A stretch of DNA of 64,000 nt, taken from assembly GCA_003166955.1 (NCBI GenBank), contig PMUI01000019.1, positions 124,001 to 188,000 of the forward strand, written 5' to 3'. The position numbers and the translations under genes are program-made. Of the stretch, positions 16,560 to 25,362 are shown piece by piece. The notes beneath the pieces are model-generated. The model saw only the letters and a program-made list of their open reading frames with translations. It was not told the origin of the DNA and did not search any database. Position 1 is the first letter of the stretch, and every line of letters begins with the position of its first letter. This DNA comes from Acidobacterium sp. Its GTDB lineage: Bacteria > Acidobacteriota > Terriglobia > Terriglobales > Acidobacteriaceae.

Positions 16560-18512
16560 ATGCGTTTCGCCTGGACTCTGCTTGCCGGTTGCACAACTCT
16601 GCTCGCTGGCTGCGCCGCAGCACCCATTGCAAAAAAGCAACCCGCATCCATTCCCCAACCCGCTGCCGCCAAAAATGTCCCCCTCCACGGCACAGTCCAC
16701 GGCGGCCAACAACCCATCAATGGAGCCGCTGTCTACCTCTTCGCCCTCGCCACCGGCAACTACGGCTAGCAGTCCAGCTCTCTGCTCGTCAACACAGACA
16801 ACACCACAGGCGACACGCACCAGGACGGAAGCGGCAATTACTACGTCACCACCAACGCCACCGGCGGATTCACCATCGCCTCCGGCGACTACGGCTGCAA
16901 CTCCGGCCAGCAGGTCTATCTCTATGCCGTCGGCGGTGACTCAGGCTTCGGCCCCAACTTCGCCGCCGCACTCATGGCCGTCCTCGGTCAGTGCGGATCC
17001 GCCAACAGCTTCTCCAACCTGCCACCTTCCATCCAGATGGACGAAGTCACCACCGTCGCCGCCGCTTACGCCCTCGCCGGCTTCGCCACCGACGCCACTG
17101 ACATGTCAGGCTCGAACTCCAACCTGGCCGCCACCGGCATGGCCAACGCGGCCGCCAGTACACTCAATCTCGTCAACCTCGGCACCGGCCTCGCGCAAAC
17201 CAGCACCCAGGGCGGCAACGGATCAGTACCGCAATCCGAAATCAACACCCTCGCCAACATCCTTGCCGCCTGCGTCAACTCCAGCGGCCCCGGTTCCGCC
17301 GGCTGCAGCACGCTGTTCAGCAATGCCGAAAACAATGGCAATCCGCCGTCCGACACCGCCACCGCCGCCATCAACATCGCCCACAACCCCAGTGCCAACG
17401 TCTCCGCGCTGTGGGGCCTCTCCACCTCCACCGCGCCTTTCCAACCCTCGCTGAGCGGCGCCCCCAATGACTGGACCCTCGCCATCACCTACAGCGGCGG
17501 TTCCCTCCACGGACCCCTCGGCCTCGCCATCGACGGCAACGGCTACGTCTGGGTCGCCAACGCTTCCGCCTTTTGCATCTCGCAATACAACTCCAACGGC
17601 GTGCCCGGCCCCGAAGACGGCTTTACCGGCAACGGCGCCGAGCCCAGTTCATGCGGCGTAGGGATCACTAGTGGCGGCGGCATCTCCGGCCCCTCCTACA
17701 TCGCCTTTGCCCCGTCCGGAAATATCTGGCTGGCCAATGACTACGACAGCCTCACCGTCTTCGACTTTGCTCCTTACCTCGGAAACGAAAGCTTCCTCTA
17801 CGCCGACCCCTCCAGCCCCTGCACCGGCGGCGGGCTCAATCTTCCTGCCGGCATTGCCTTCGACACCGGCGGCAACGCATGGATCCCCAACGAGGGCTAC
17901 AACGCCAACAGCATTAGCGAGTTCACCTCCTGCGGCTCCGGCACCAGCTTTACCAGCGCCAGCATGGACGGCCCCAGCGCCCTCGCCATCGACACTTCCG
18001 ACAACATCTGGGTCGCGAACACCGACGGCAACACCATCGAAAAAATTAGTCCCATCGGCGCAACCCTCGGCACATACTACGGCGTAGAGTCGGGCACCGC
18101 AGTCGCCATCGATGCCGGCGGCAACGTTTGGGTTACAGGCCGCATCACTGACAGCCTCGCGAAATTCAATTCCGGCGGCGCAGAACTCGCCTACTCATCC
18201 GGTATCGGCGGCCTCGATTATCCCCAGGGCATCGCCATCGACGGCGTCGGCCACGTCTGGACCGCGAATACCCTCAACAACAGCATCGGCGAATTCGACT
18301 CCAACGCCAACGCGCTTTCCGGCAGCAACGGATTCCAGGGCGGTCTAAGCAGACCCCAACAATTAGCAATCGACCCCTCCGGCAACGTCTGGGTCCCCGA
18401 CTACAACAACGGCTCCGGCAACGCCCTCACAGAATTCGTAGGCGCGGCAGCCCCCGTCGTCACACCCGCCATCGCAGCCCTGCAAAATAACAAGCTCGGC
18501 GCACGACCTTAG
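16560..18512 (+). pseudogene. Secreted NHL-repeat lipoprotein interrupted by an in-frame amber codon
   Basis: The ATG at 16560 opens a lipoprotein signal (LAGCTTLLAGC). The frame meets TAG at 16767-16769 (ATGNYG-stop-QSSSLL) and then stays open for 580 codons to 18512. The early domain (VPLHGTVHGGQQPINGAAVYL) is followed by an alpha/beta region (MDEVTTVAAAYALAGF) and a beta-propeller of NHL-type repeats (GLAIDGNGYVWVANAS, ALAIDTSDNIWVANTDG, GIAIDGVGHVWTAN). Sense on both sides of one stop suggests a recent nonsense change or a base-call error. Other TAG codons end intact genes here, so recoding is unlikely. A shorter product could start at 16974 but would lack a signal peptide. Confidence 0.75.
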
Positions 18513-18595
18513 GGAAACTCTGATGAAGCCGCTGTTTTGAAGGGACACAGCTTCACAGCTTGCGGAAAAATGCCGGAACGAGCCGCTTTTGTGAC

Positions 18596-18660
18596 AGGGC
18601 ACGACCTTGGTCGTGCCGTAAATGGCCCTAAATCGAATGGGCTTCAGCCCCTGAGGGCCT
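18596..18660. repeat. REP-like double-hairpin repeat family B, copy 3
   Basis: The cleanest copy: CACGACCTTGGTCGTG (18600-18615) forms a six-pair hairpin, then GGGCTTCAGCCC (18640-18651) forms a second, each followed by short conserved flanks. It lies between the two NHL-repeat genes on the plus strand. Confidence 0.7.
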
Positions 18661-18925
18661 TCTTCGAGCCACTTCGATTCCGTCGAATGACTCAATGAAC
18701 TTCAAAGGCAGGACGCCAGGACCGCCGTGCATCTGCAGGATCCCGAAAATCAGGGAATGACCGGCAGGGAAACGGCTTCACTTGTCGTATCTATACTTGC
18801 GTGTTTCCCCCAAAAACGGGCAGCGGACCAGGCGAGGCGACGAGGCTTGGTTCGGACTTCCAGGCTGCGCTCTCGTTATCAGCACCGGCCCCATAGAAAC
18901 CCTGGGCAGGGTCGGAGGTGTGGGG

Positions 18926-20320
18926 ATGACGGTCGACGCTGTGCGAGCCTGCGGCACCAGGAGGAGCTTAGACCAAACCACCGTTGCAGCCCCCATTCCG
19001 GAGTCCGCCGCAGCCCTGTCGTTCTCACGGCTGAACACGGTGCAACCTAAATATCAAAAGAGGCTGGCGGCAGGACTTCTTCTGGGAACGCTGTTCGCCG
19101 GCTTGGCCCTCCCTTCGCTCCACGCCCAGGCTGCATATTTCGCCGGTCCAGTCACGCCGCTCGGCGGTGGCTTCAGCAATCCCCTGGGCGTAGCGGTGGA
19201 CAGCAGCGGCAACGTCTATGTCACCGATGCCGGCAACGCCGCGGTGAAGGTGATTTCCCCCGGGTGTACCTCGTCCGCCTGCGTCACAACCCTGGGCGGC
19301 GGCTTCACCTACCTCTGGGGCGTGGCAGTGGACCTCAACGGCAACATCTATGTCACCGACGTCAACGACCACGGTGACAGTTGGGTGAAGGAAATGCCCC
19401 CCGGTTGCGCTTCGTCCAGTTGCGTCACAACGCTGGGCGGCGGCTTCAGCTATCCCGAAGGACTGGCGGTGGACGAACTGGGCAACGTCTATGTCGCCGA
19501 CTACAGAAACACCGCGGTGAAGGAGATCCCCCCCGGTTGCGCTTCGGCTAGTTGCGTTACGACGCTGGGCGGCGGTTTCCACGCCGTCACCAGCGTGGCG
19601 GTCGACCGGGACGGCAACGTTTATGTCGCCGATCCCTTCAACAACAACGCGGTCAAAAAGATGCCCTCAGGCTGCACTTCCGCCAATTACACCAACCACC
19701 TTTGCGCGATCACCACCCTCGGCGGGGGGTTCGACACTCCCTACGGCGTGGCGGCCGACGGCAGCGGCAACGTCTATGTCGCCGATTCCAGCGACAACAC
19801 GCTGAAGAAGATACCCTCAGGCTGTACTTCCTCCAGTTGCGTCACGGGGCTGGGCGGCGGCTTTAACGCGCCCAAAGGCGTGGCGGTCGACCAGAGCATG
19901 CACGTCTACGTCGCCGATACCGGCAACAATGCGGTGGAGGAGGTTATTTCGCGCGCAGTAAACTTCGGCACCGTTGCCGTGGGAGCCACATCGACCGCCC
20001 TCACCTTCTACCTCAACTTCATCGCCGGCGACAGCGGCATCACCGCGTCTGCACTCACTCAGGGCGCCACGGGCCTCGATTTTACCGACCCCGGCACCGG
20101 TACCTGCGATACCAACGGGACCAGCCATACTTACAACGTCGGCGATTCCTGCACAGTGGATGTCACTCGCACCGAAGTTCGCCGGTGCGCGCTACGGAGC
20201 CGTGCAACTGTCCGACGCCACCGGCGTGATCGCAACAGCGTTAGTCGACGGAACCGGCCAGGCCCCGCAACTCGTCTTCCCGGGCAATCCGGCCATCCAG
20301 CCGATCGGCGGCGGCTTTAA
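18926..20320 (+). CDS. Secreted NHL-repeat beta-propeller protein, 5' segment of a frameshifted gene
   Basis: The ATG at 18926 has GGAGG six to ten bases upstream and is preferred to an open ATG at 18782. After about 40 residues comes a signal peptide (LLLGTLFAGLALPSLHAQA). Near-identical 40-45-residue repeats follow, each with LGGGF, GVAVDSSGNVYVTDAGN and PPGC/SSxCVTT. Three cysteines per unit are unusual and may cross-link blades outside the cell. The frame is lost between 20167 and 20168 inside SCTVDVT; the last ~50 codons to 20320 are nonsense. The gene continues in 20169-21923. Confidence 0.75.
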   Translation: MTVDAVRACGTRRSLDQTTVAAPIPESAAALSFSRLNTVQPKYQKRLAAGLLLGTLFAGLALPSLHAQAAYFAGPVTPLGGGFSNPLGVAVDSSGNVYVTDAGNAAVKVISPGCTSSACVTTLGGGFTYLWGVAVDLNGNIYVTDVNDHGDSWVKEMPPGCASSSCVTTLGGGFSYPEGLAVDELGNVYVADYRNTAVKEIPPGCASASCVTTLGGGFHAVTSVAVDRDGNVYVADPFNNNAVKKMPSGCTSANYTNHLCAITTLGGGFDTPYGVAADGSGNVYVADSSDNTLKKIPSGCTSSSCVTGLGGGFNAPKGVAVDQSMHVYVADTGNNAVEEVISRAVNFGTVAVGATSTALTFYLNFIAGDSGITASALTQGATGLDFTDPGTGTCDTNGTSHTYNVGDSCTVDVTRTEVRRCALRSRATVRRHRRDRNSVSRRNRPGPATRLPGQSGHPADRRRL

Positions 20321-21923
20321 CTACCCAGATGGCTTAGCGGTGGACGCACGCGGCAACGTCTATGTCGCCGATGCCGGCAACGGCTTGGTGAAGGAGATTC
20401 CCCCCGGTTGCGTATCCTCCAGTTGCGTCACAACCCTGGGTGGCGGCTTCGCCGGTCCCCGGGACGTGGCGGTGGACGGCAGCGGCAACGTTTATGTCCT
20501 CGATGACGAGAACAGCACGCTGAAGGAGATGCCGCCAGGTTGCGCTTCCTCCAGTTGCGTCACACTGTTGAATAGCGACTTTTTCCATCCCTCTGGCATG
20601 GCGGTGGACAGCAACGGCACCGTATTTGTCATCGACTACGGCAACAATGAGGTGAAGGTAGTACCGCCGGGTTGCACTTCATCCTTTTGCATCACCGCGA
20701 TGGACCACGTCACCGGCCTGGGCATGGCGGTCGATCAGAGCGGCAACGTCTATCTCGCCGGTACCTTCTTTAACGGCACGATTAGAGAGATACCCTCCGG
20801 CTGTACTTCATCCAGTTGCGTCGTCAACGTGGGCGGCGGCTTCGACTACACCACAAGCGTGGCCGTGGACGGCGCCGGGAACATCTATGTCACCGATGCC
20901 GGCACGGTGAAGGAGATGCCCCCCGGCTGTACCACCTCCAGTTGCGTCACGACCCTGGGCGACGGCGGCTTCAACGAACCCGAGGGCCTGGCGGTGGATG
21001 GAAGGGGCAACGTCTATGTCGCCGATTACGACAGCAATTTAGTGGATGAGATGCCCCTCGCCACTCCGCCCAACTTAACCTTCGCTAACACCACCGTCGG
21101 CTATCAAAGCACCGACAGCCCGAAAACAGTAACGCTGAAAAACATTGGCAATGCCCCGCTGACCTTCCTGACTCCGGCGACCGGCGAAAATCCCAGCGTC
21201 TCCGCCAACTTCACCCTCGACGCATCCACCACCTGCCCTGTGCTCACTCCGTCAGCTCCGCCGGCCACCCTGGCCCCGGAAGCAGCCTGCGACCTCGCCG
21301 TGGACTTCGTTCCTACCACCTCCGGACCCATCACTGGCTCCGCCGTTCTGACCGACGACAACCTCAACACCACCTCCGCGACCCAGACCATCCCCCTCAG
21401 CAGCGGCTTCTACACCGTGTGGATCGTCGACGGAACCGGAGGTATCAGCGAACTCAACGATAACGGCGGCGATGTCACCTCCGCAGCCGATCCCGGTCAA
21501 AACATCGCCCTCGCCATCGACTCTTTTGGCGACACCTGGACCATCGGCTCCGGCACCTCGCCCCTCGAAGAGACAAACGCCTCCGGCACCTTGCTGAATC
21601 AGATCGGCACAAACGCCAGCGACTCCGGTGGCCTGATATCGCCCGCCGCCATCGCCATTGACGGAGCCAGCCAGGTCTGGACCGCCAACAGCAACAACAG
21701 CATTAGCCTCTTCGCAAACTCCGGTGTAGCCCTCTCACCAGCCTATACCGGCTTCACTGACCCATCGCTCTCCACGCCCTCCGGCATCACCATCGACCGC
21801 GCCGGAAGCGTATGGATCACGAACAAAAGCAACAACAGCATGACGCGAATCCTCGGCGCAGCCGCCCCAGTAGCCCCCATCGCCACATCCGTAGCGAACA
21901 ACACCACAGGGGCGAAACCATAA
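20169..21923 (+). CDS. NHL-repeat protein, 3' segment of the frameshifted gene
   Basis: This frame resumes with APKFAGARYGAVQLSDATG, the second half of an Ig-like domain begun in the upstream frame (VDVT). More Cys-bearing NHL repeats follow (GLAVDARGNVYVADAGN with KEIPPGC), then another Ig-like domain (VTLKNIGNAPLTFLTP ... AACDLAVDFVPTTSGP) and a last propeller part ending at SVWITNKSNNSMTRILG. Two missing bases (TT would restore VTFAPK) explain the break. Together the segments encode about 1,000 residues. Confidence 0.75.
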   Translation, partial: APKFAGARYGAVQLSDATGVIATALVDGTGQAPQLVFPGNPAIQPIGGGFNYPDGLAVDARGNVYVADAGNGLVKEIPPGCVSSSCVTTLGGGFAGPRDVAVDGSGNVYVLDDENSTLKEMPPGCASSSCVTLLNSDFFHPSGMAVDSNGTVFVIDYGNNEVKVVPPGCTSSFCITAMDHVTGLGMAVDQSGNVYLAGTFFNGTIREIPSGCTSSSCVVNVGGGFDYTTSVAVDGAGNIYVTDAGTVKEMPPGCTTSSCVTTLGDGGFNEPEGLAVDGRGNVYVADYDSNLVDEMPLATPPNLTFANTTVGYQSTDSPKTVTLKNIGNAPLTFLTPATGENPSVSANFTLDASTTCPVLTPSAPPATLAPEAACDLAVDFVPTTSGPITGSAVLTDDNLNTTSATQTIPLSSGFYTVWIVDGTGGISELNDNGGDVTSAADPGQNIALAIDSFGDTWTIGSGTSPLEETNASGTLLNQIGTNASDSGGLISPAAIAIDGASQVWTANSNNSISLFANSGVALSPAYTGFTDPSLSTPSGITIDRAGSVWITNKSNNSMTRILGAAAPVAPIATSVANNTTGAKP

Positions 21924-21985
21924 TGTGGGTGCCCCATTCAAGCCTGCTATTGGCTTGAGTGGGCTCAGACGCACCACCCATTACT
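21924..21985. repeat. Imperfect inverted-repeat element after the NHL gene
   Basis: CAAGCC-TGCTATT-GGCTTG (about 21939-21957) forms a hairpin, framed by TGGGTG (near 21926) and CACCCA (near 21976). Such nested dyads are typical of REP-like intergenic elements; only this one copy is in the window. Confidence 0.45.
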
Positions 21986-22058
21986 TAAGTTTCCCCGCGA
22001 TGCACTTTCTTCTTGCGATCGCACGCAGCACGCGTAACACTATCAATGAAACCTGAAG

Positions 22059-22085
22059 AAGGACTCGCCATCGCGAGTCCTTTTT
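22059..22085 (+). terminator. Rho-independent terminator
   Basis: AAGGACTCGC (22059-22068), loop CATC, GCGAGTCCTT (22073-22082), then further T to 22085: a ten-pair perfect stem with a T run. It lies 136 bases past the NHL gene. Nothing coding is evident between them, so either the transcript has a long 3' end or a short RNA lies there. Confidence 0.8.
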
Positions 22086-22199
22086 CGTTCCAGGCCGAAC
22101 TCGGGTCCCAGGACCCCATGCGCAAGGCGCGCATGTCAGCTCTTTCTGATCGCCGCCGAAGGATCTCTCGGTCTCTGTGCCCGGTGCTCTGACTTCAAG

Positions 22200-22414
22200 G
22201 CCGAGTCTCTATCAAACCCGTCCAGGTTTGCAGTTAACCCGGCCGCCTTTGACGCAAACTCAGCCGAGTCCCCGTCAAACGCAGCCGAGTGTGACGCAAA
22301 CACAGCCGAGTCGGATCTGACACCGCCTGAATCATCTAACCCTCGACAAAGCCGAGTTTGAATCAAACAAAGGCCGAGCTTGACGCAAAGGCAGCCAGGT
22401 ATCCATCTGACAGA
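22200..22414. repeat. Degenerate 21-bp tandem repeat
   Basis: GCCGAGT-like unit starts fall at 22200, 22221, 22242, 22263, 22284 and 22305, exactly 21 bases apart, and again at 22351, 22373 and 22394. The unit is roughly GCCGAGTNTGACGCAAACNCA. Read on the minus strand, the regular part encodes a heptapeptide (DSAVFAS, HSAAFDG, DSAEFAS), but the frame is not kept across the whole array. It occupies much of the 591-base gap 21924-22514, in which I see no convincing gene. Confidence 0.75.
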
Positions 22415-22514
22415 ATCCAAGTCACATCCCGGAGGTATCCAGGGCCATCGCCTCGCTAAACGGCTGAAAACAAGTCAACGCGAGTTTTTCGGGAGGGTCA
22501 CTTTTTCGCCGCCG

Positions 22515-23591
22515 TCAGCCGACCGCGTTTTCCCCGACTCCGCTCGAATGCGCCAGCTCTTCCCCAGCATGCTCGCTTTCCTCGGTCACTTTCCTCAGCG
22601 AGATGTCCTCGAACCGCGCCCAAATCAACCCGACAGGCACAATTCCGAGGAAAGTCACCAGCAGAAGCGTCGCCGCGCAGCCCGTCGCCGCTTCCGGAGC
22701 AGCTCCAAAGAACTTCGAAATCGCCCCCGCGACCAGCCCGATTTGCGTGAACCAGCCCAAAACCGGCAACTGAATCACGCTCGCGCCGCCGCTCACGATC
22801 ATCAGCAGAACGCCTTTCGCCGGCGTCATCGCCGCCAGCTCCGGGCTAGCCACAAACGCCAGCGTCGTCTCGAGATACGCGAACGCAATCATCAGCCACA
22901 TCCCTAGCGAAAGCCCGGTCGTGACTGCGAAATCGGAGAACGACCGCATTGTGTCCAGCCCCGTATGAAAGGCCTGGATCTTCTCCTCCAACGCTCGCCC
23001 AAAGCCTTTGGAGACCAGCCCAAATGCGCTTCCCATCAGCATCGCGACCTTGTCGCCCCACAGCCGCACCGCCAACAAAAACAGCCCGCCCGCAATCGTC
23101 AGAGCAAGTCCCCAATATCCGGCCCTTCTCAAGATCTCTGGATGCGGCAACGAACCAGCCGGCGCCAGCAGGATCACCGAAGACGTGATCAGTGCCATCG
23201 AGCCCGCATCGAAGAGTCGTTCCACGATATAAACAGCAATCTGCGAACTCAGCGGTAGACCCGTTTTCTTCGCCACCAGATAAGGCCGTACCAGATCCGC
23301 CACTCGCCCGATCAGCGCAACCGCGGTAAAGCCGATCACCTGCGTGCCCAGCAGCGACAGCAGCCCCATCTTTTTCTTGTGCCGAAGCAGCCAAACCCAT
23401 CGAACCGACCGCACGACATAGCAGATGTAAATGGCCGCAAGCCCAAACCCAATCCTGCGCCAGTCCGCCATGCGCAACTGTTGCCCGAAGACCTGCCAGT
23501 CAAAATGAATGCGATGACGTCCGAACCAAACCAGCGCGACCACCGCCAGCAACACGATGACCGCAAGAATCCGGTTTCTGTTCGATTTCAA
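22515..23591 (-). CDS. Flippase-like integral membrane protein (LPG synthase TM / UPF0104 family)
   Basis: A 358-residue protein starting at a TTG with GGAG upstream. Eight or so hydrophobic segments begin with ILAVIVLLAVVALVWF. The family signature region is present: VVRSVRWVWLLR, TQVIGFTAVALIGRVADLVRPYLVAKKTG and VERLFDAGSM. The fold is the membrane half of lysylphosphatidylglycerol synthase, also found in stand-alone proteins that move or modify lipids. No aminoacyl-transfer domain is present, so lysyl-lipid synthesis cannot be claimed. It is the last gene of a minus-strand run. Confidence 0.85.
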   Translation of the reverse strand: MKSNRNRILAVIVLLAVVALVWFGRHRIHFDWQVFGQQLRMADWRRIGFGLAAIYICYVVRSVRWVWLLRHKKKMGLLSLLGTQVIGFTAVALIGRVADLVRPYLVAKKTGLPLSSQIAVYIVERLFDAGSMALITSSVILLAPAGSLPHPEILRRAGYWGLALTIAGGLFLLAVRLWGDKVAMLMGSAFGLVSKGFGRALEEKIQAFHTGLDTMRSFSDFAVTTGLSLGMWLMIAFAYLETTLAFVASPELAAMTPAKGVLLMIVSGGASVIQLPVLGWFTQIGLVAGAISKFFGAAPEAATGCAATLLLVTFLGIVPVGLIWARFEDISLRKVTEESEHAGEELAHSSGVGENAVG

Positions 23592-23630
23592 ATCAGAACT
23601 CCACGGAAAGAAAGGAAGGGCAAACGGGCA

Positions 23631-24356
23631 TCACCGCGTGACCGCGGACCGCAACTCAGCCGGGTGCCGCAGCGCGTAGCGCCGGTTGTATTCGCGAATC
23701 ACGCGCGCCACATAAGCGCGGGTTTCCCGATAGGGTGGAATCCCATGCCAGTGGTCCACAGCCGCCGGGCCAGCGTTGTACGCGGCCAGCGCCAGCGCCA
23801 GATTATCGTTGTATCTCTTGAGCAGCGCATCCAAATAAGCCGTTCCGCCCCGGATGTTTTCCGTCGGAGCAAAACTGTCGGCCACGCCCAGATCGTTCGC
23901 CGTTCCGGGCATTAGCTGCATCAATCCCTGCGCGCCCACGCGGCTCACCGCCCGCGCATGACCGCCGCTCTCCGCGCGCACCACGCTCGCCAGCAGATCG
24001 GCGTCGACGTTGTACGTCGTCCCCGCCCTCGTCAGCATCGGCTGCAGGTCCGCGTCCGACAGTTTCTCAGGCACGGCCGCTCTCGCTGCGATCGCCGTGG
24101 TCTTCGGCACCTCGGTTGCGACCGGCTTCGGCCAGTCAACCTGTTCAGCCGAAACGATGTCGGAAGCATCGACCTCCAGAAAGCTCGACCCGGCCGCATC
24201 CACATACAGCCGCACTTTCTGGCCATTCGCTTCGCGATGATCGCAGAAAAGGTCGAATCCGTTCCTAAGCGTGATGTGTTCAGCGGCGTGCGCCGCCGTC
24301 CCCAGGCACCCCAAGGTCAGCGCGACACACAACGATCCTCTGCCGAAGCGGCGCAT
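23631..24356 (-). CDS. Lytic transglycosylase (SLT domain), secreted
   Basis: A 241-residue protein with a signal peptide (CVALTLGCLGTAAHAA). A short beta-rich region with HITLRNGFDLFCDHRE and VDASDIVSAE precedes the transglycosylase domain. Catalytic Glu is in VVRAESGGHARAVS, followed by GAQGLMQLMPGTANDLGV and ALAAYNAGPAAV, the three classic SLT motifs. It should cleave peptidoglycan with formation of anhydro-muramyl ends in the periplasm. It lies between the HAD gene and the membrane-protein gene with gaps of about 40 bases. Confidence 0.92.
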   Translation of the reverse strand: MRRFGRGSLCVALTLGCLGTAAHAAEHITLRNGFDLFCDHREANGQKVRLYVDAAGSSFLEVDASDIVSAEQVDWPKPVATEVPKTTAIAARAAVPEKLSDADLQPMLTRAGTTYNVDADLLASVVRAESGGHARAVSRVGAQGLMQLMPGTANDLGVADSFAPTENIRGGTAYLDALLKRYNDNLALALAAYNAGPAAVDHWHGIPPYRETRAYVARVIREYNRRYALRHPAELRSAVTR

Positions 24357-24402
24357 TTCTCTCTACTCTACCATTCTCAGACGCAGAACCAAGCCAAAGC
24401 GT

Positions 24403-25338
24403 TCACTTCCCCGCCAGACGGTAACTGGTTACTAATGTTGGATTTACACCCGTAGCCGGTCCAACATCAGAATGTTCGGCCGCCAGCAGGGCTTCAATCA
24501 CCGCCGCCACTCCATCCTCGTCGTTGGCCGGCGCAATCTCCCACCGCCGCCGTCGCGCCAGCTCGACCAGATCAGGAGCGCCATTCGCCACCACCACCGG
24601 ACGACCCGCAAACTCCAGCATCTCCAGGTCGTTCCAGTTGTCGCCGATGGCTACAACCTCCTCCGGCGCCAAACCCCGCTGCTTCGCCAGGCGTCGCAGC
24701 GCCGCGCCCTTCGAGCAACCCGGCGGCAAAATGTCGAGGATGGTCAGATCCCGCGAGGGGTACTCCGTCCGATGCATCTCAATGAAAGGAGCCAGATCTC
24801 TCTTCGTCAGCCACTCCTCTGCGCGCCGCATCTCCTCCACGCCGCCGCAAACCATTCCCTGCACCGGAGCCTCGCCGTCGTCGAAAGCTCGCTCCAGCGG
24901 ACGCACTTCGCGAATCCACGGCCGATTCGCCTCGACCCAAAGAGAGACGCGCGCGTTCAGCGCCTCCACTGACTCGAGGACGAGTTCGCCAGGCCCCTCC
25001 CGATCGAAGGTGAACACCGTCGTCCCAAACGGCCGCAGCGCCGGACACAGCGCACGCGCGGTCTCGACCGGCAAAAGGAACCGATCGATCCCTTGCCCGG
25101 CCATCGTTCGCGTCACTGTTCCATTCGAGGTGATGAACACTGTCTCCGGTTTTAGGCCGACAGGCTCGATCAACGGCATCGCATAGGCCTGGCGTCGGCC
25201 CGTAGCAATGACGATTTCAATCCCTGCAGCCTCCGCATCCCGCAGCGCGCGACAGTTGCGCGGGCTCACCAGCGTCCCCGGAGACGGCAGCAGCGTCCCG
25301 TCAATGTCGACTGCAACCATCCTGACTGAAAGTGTCAT
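24403..25338 (-). CDS. Cof-type HAD-IIB phosphatase
   Basis: A 311-residue haloacid-dehalogenase-family hydrolase. Motif I is MVAVDIDGTLLPSPG with the nucleophile and acid/base aspartates, motif II is VIATGRR, and motifs III/IV are KGAALRRLAKQRG and VVAIGDNWNDLEMLEFAG. The insert between them is the large C2B cap of Cof/YkrA-like sugar-phosphate phosphatases. An ATG 18 bases further in would start right at motif I and is a fair alternative start. Substrate is unknown. Confidence 0.9.
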   Translation of the reverse strand: MTLSVRMVAVDIDGTLLPSPGTLVSPRNCRALRDAEAAGIEIVIATGRRQAYAMPLIEPVGLKPETVFITSNGTVTRTMAGQGIDRFLLPVETARALCPALRPFGTTVFTFDREGPGELVLESVEALNARVSLWVEANRPWIREVRPLERAFDDGEAPVQGMVCGGVEEMRRAEEWLTKRDLAPFIEMHRTEYPSRDLTILDILPPGCSKGAALRRLAKQRGLAPEEVVAIGDNWNDLEMLEFAGRPVVVANGAPDLVELARRRRWEIAPANDEDGVAAVIEALLAAEHSDVGPATGVNPTLVTSYRLAGK

Positions 25339-25362
25339 CCACTCCAGTGTAGGCTGAGCCCC

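Noticed and set aside
16767-16769. Genome-wide reading of TAG as an amino acid.
   Set aside because: Several intact genes here end with TAG at the expected place, so the two internal TAG codons are better explained as mutations or errors.
22200-22414. 21-bp repeats as a CRISPR array.
   Set aside because: Units are directly adjoining and degenerate with no constant repeat and unique spacers, and no cas genes are present.
22136-22420. A 94-residue minus-strand gene made of heptapeptide repeats.
   Set aside because: The first units are in a different frame from the later ones and no ribosome-binding site is seen, so I list only the DNA repeat.
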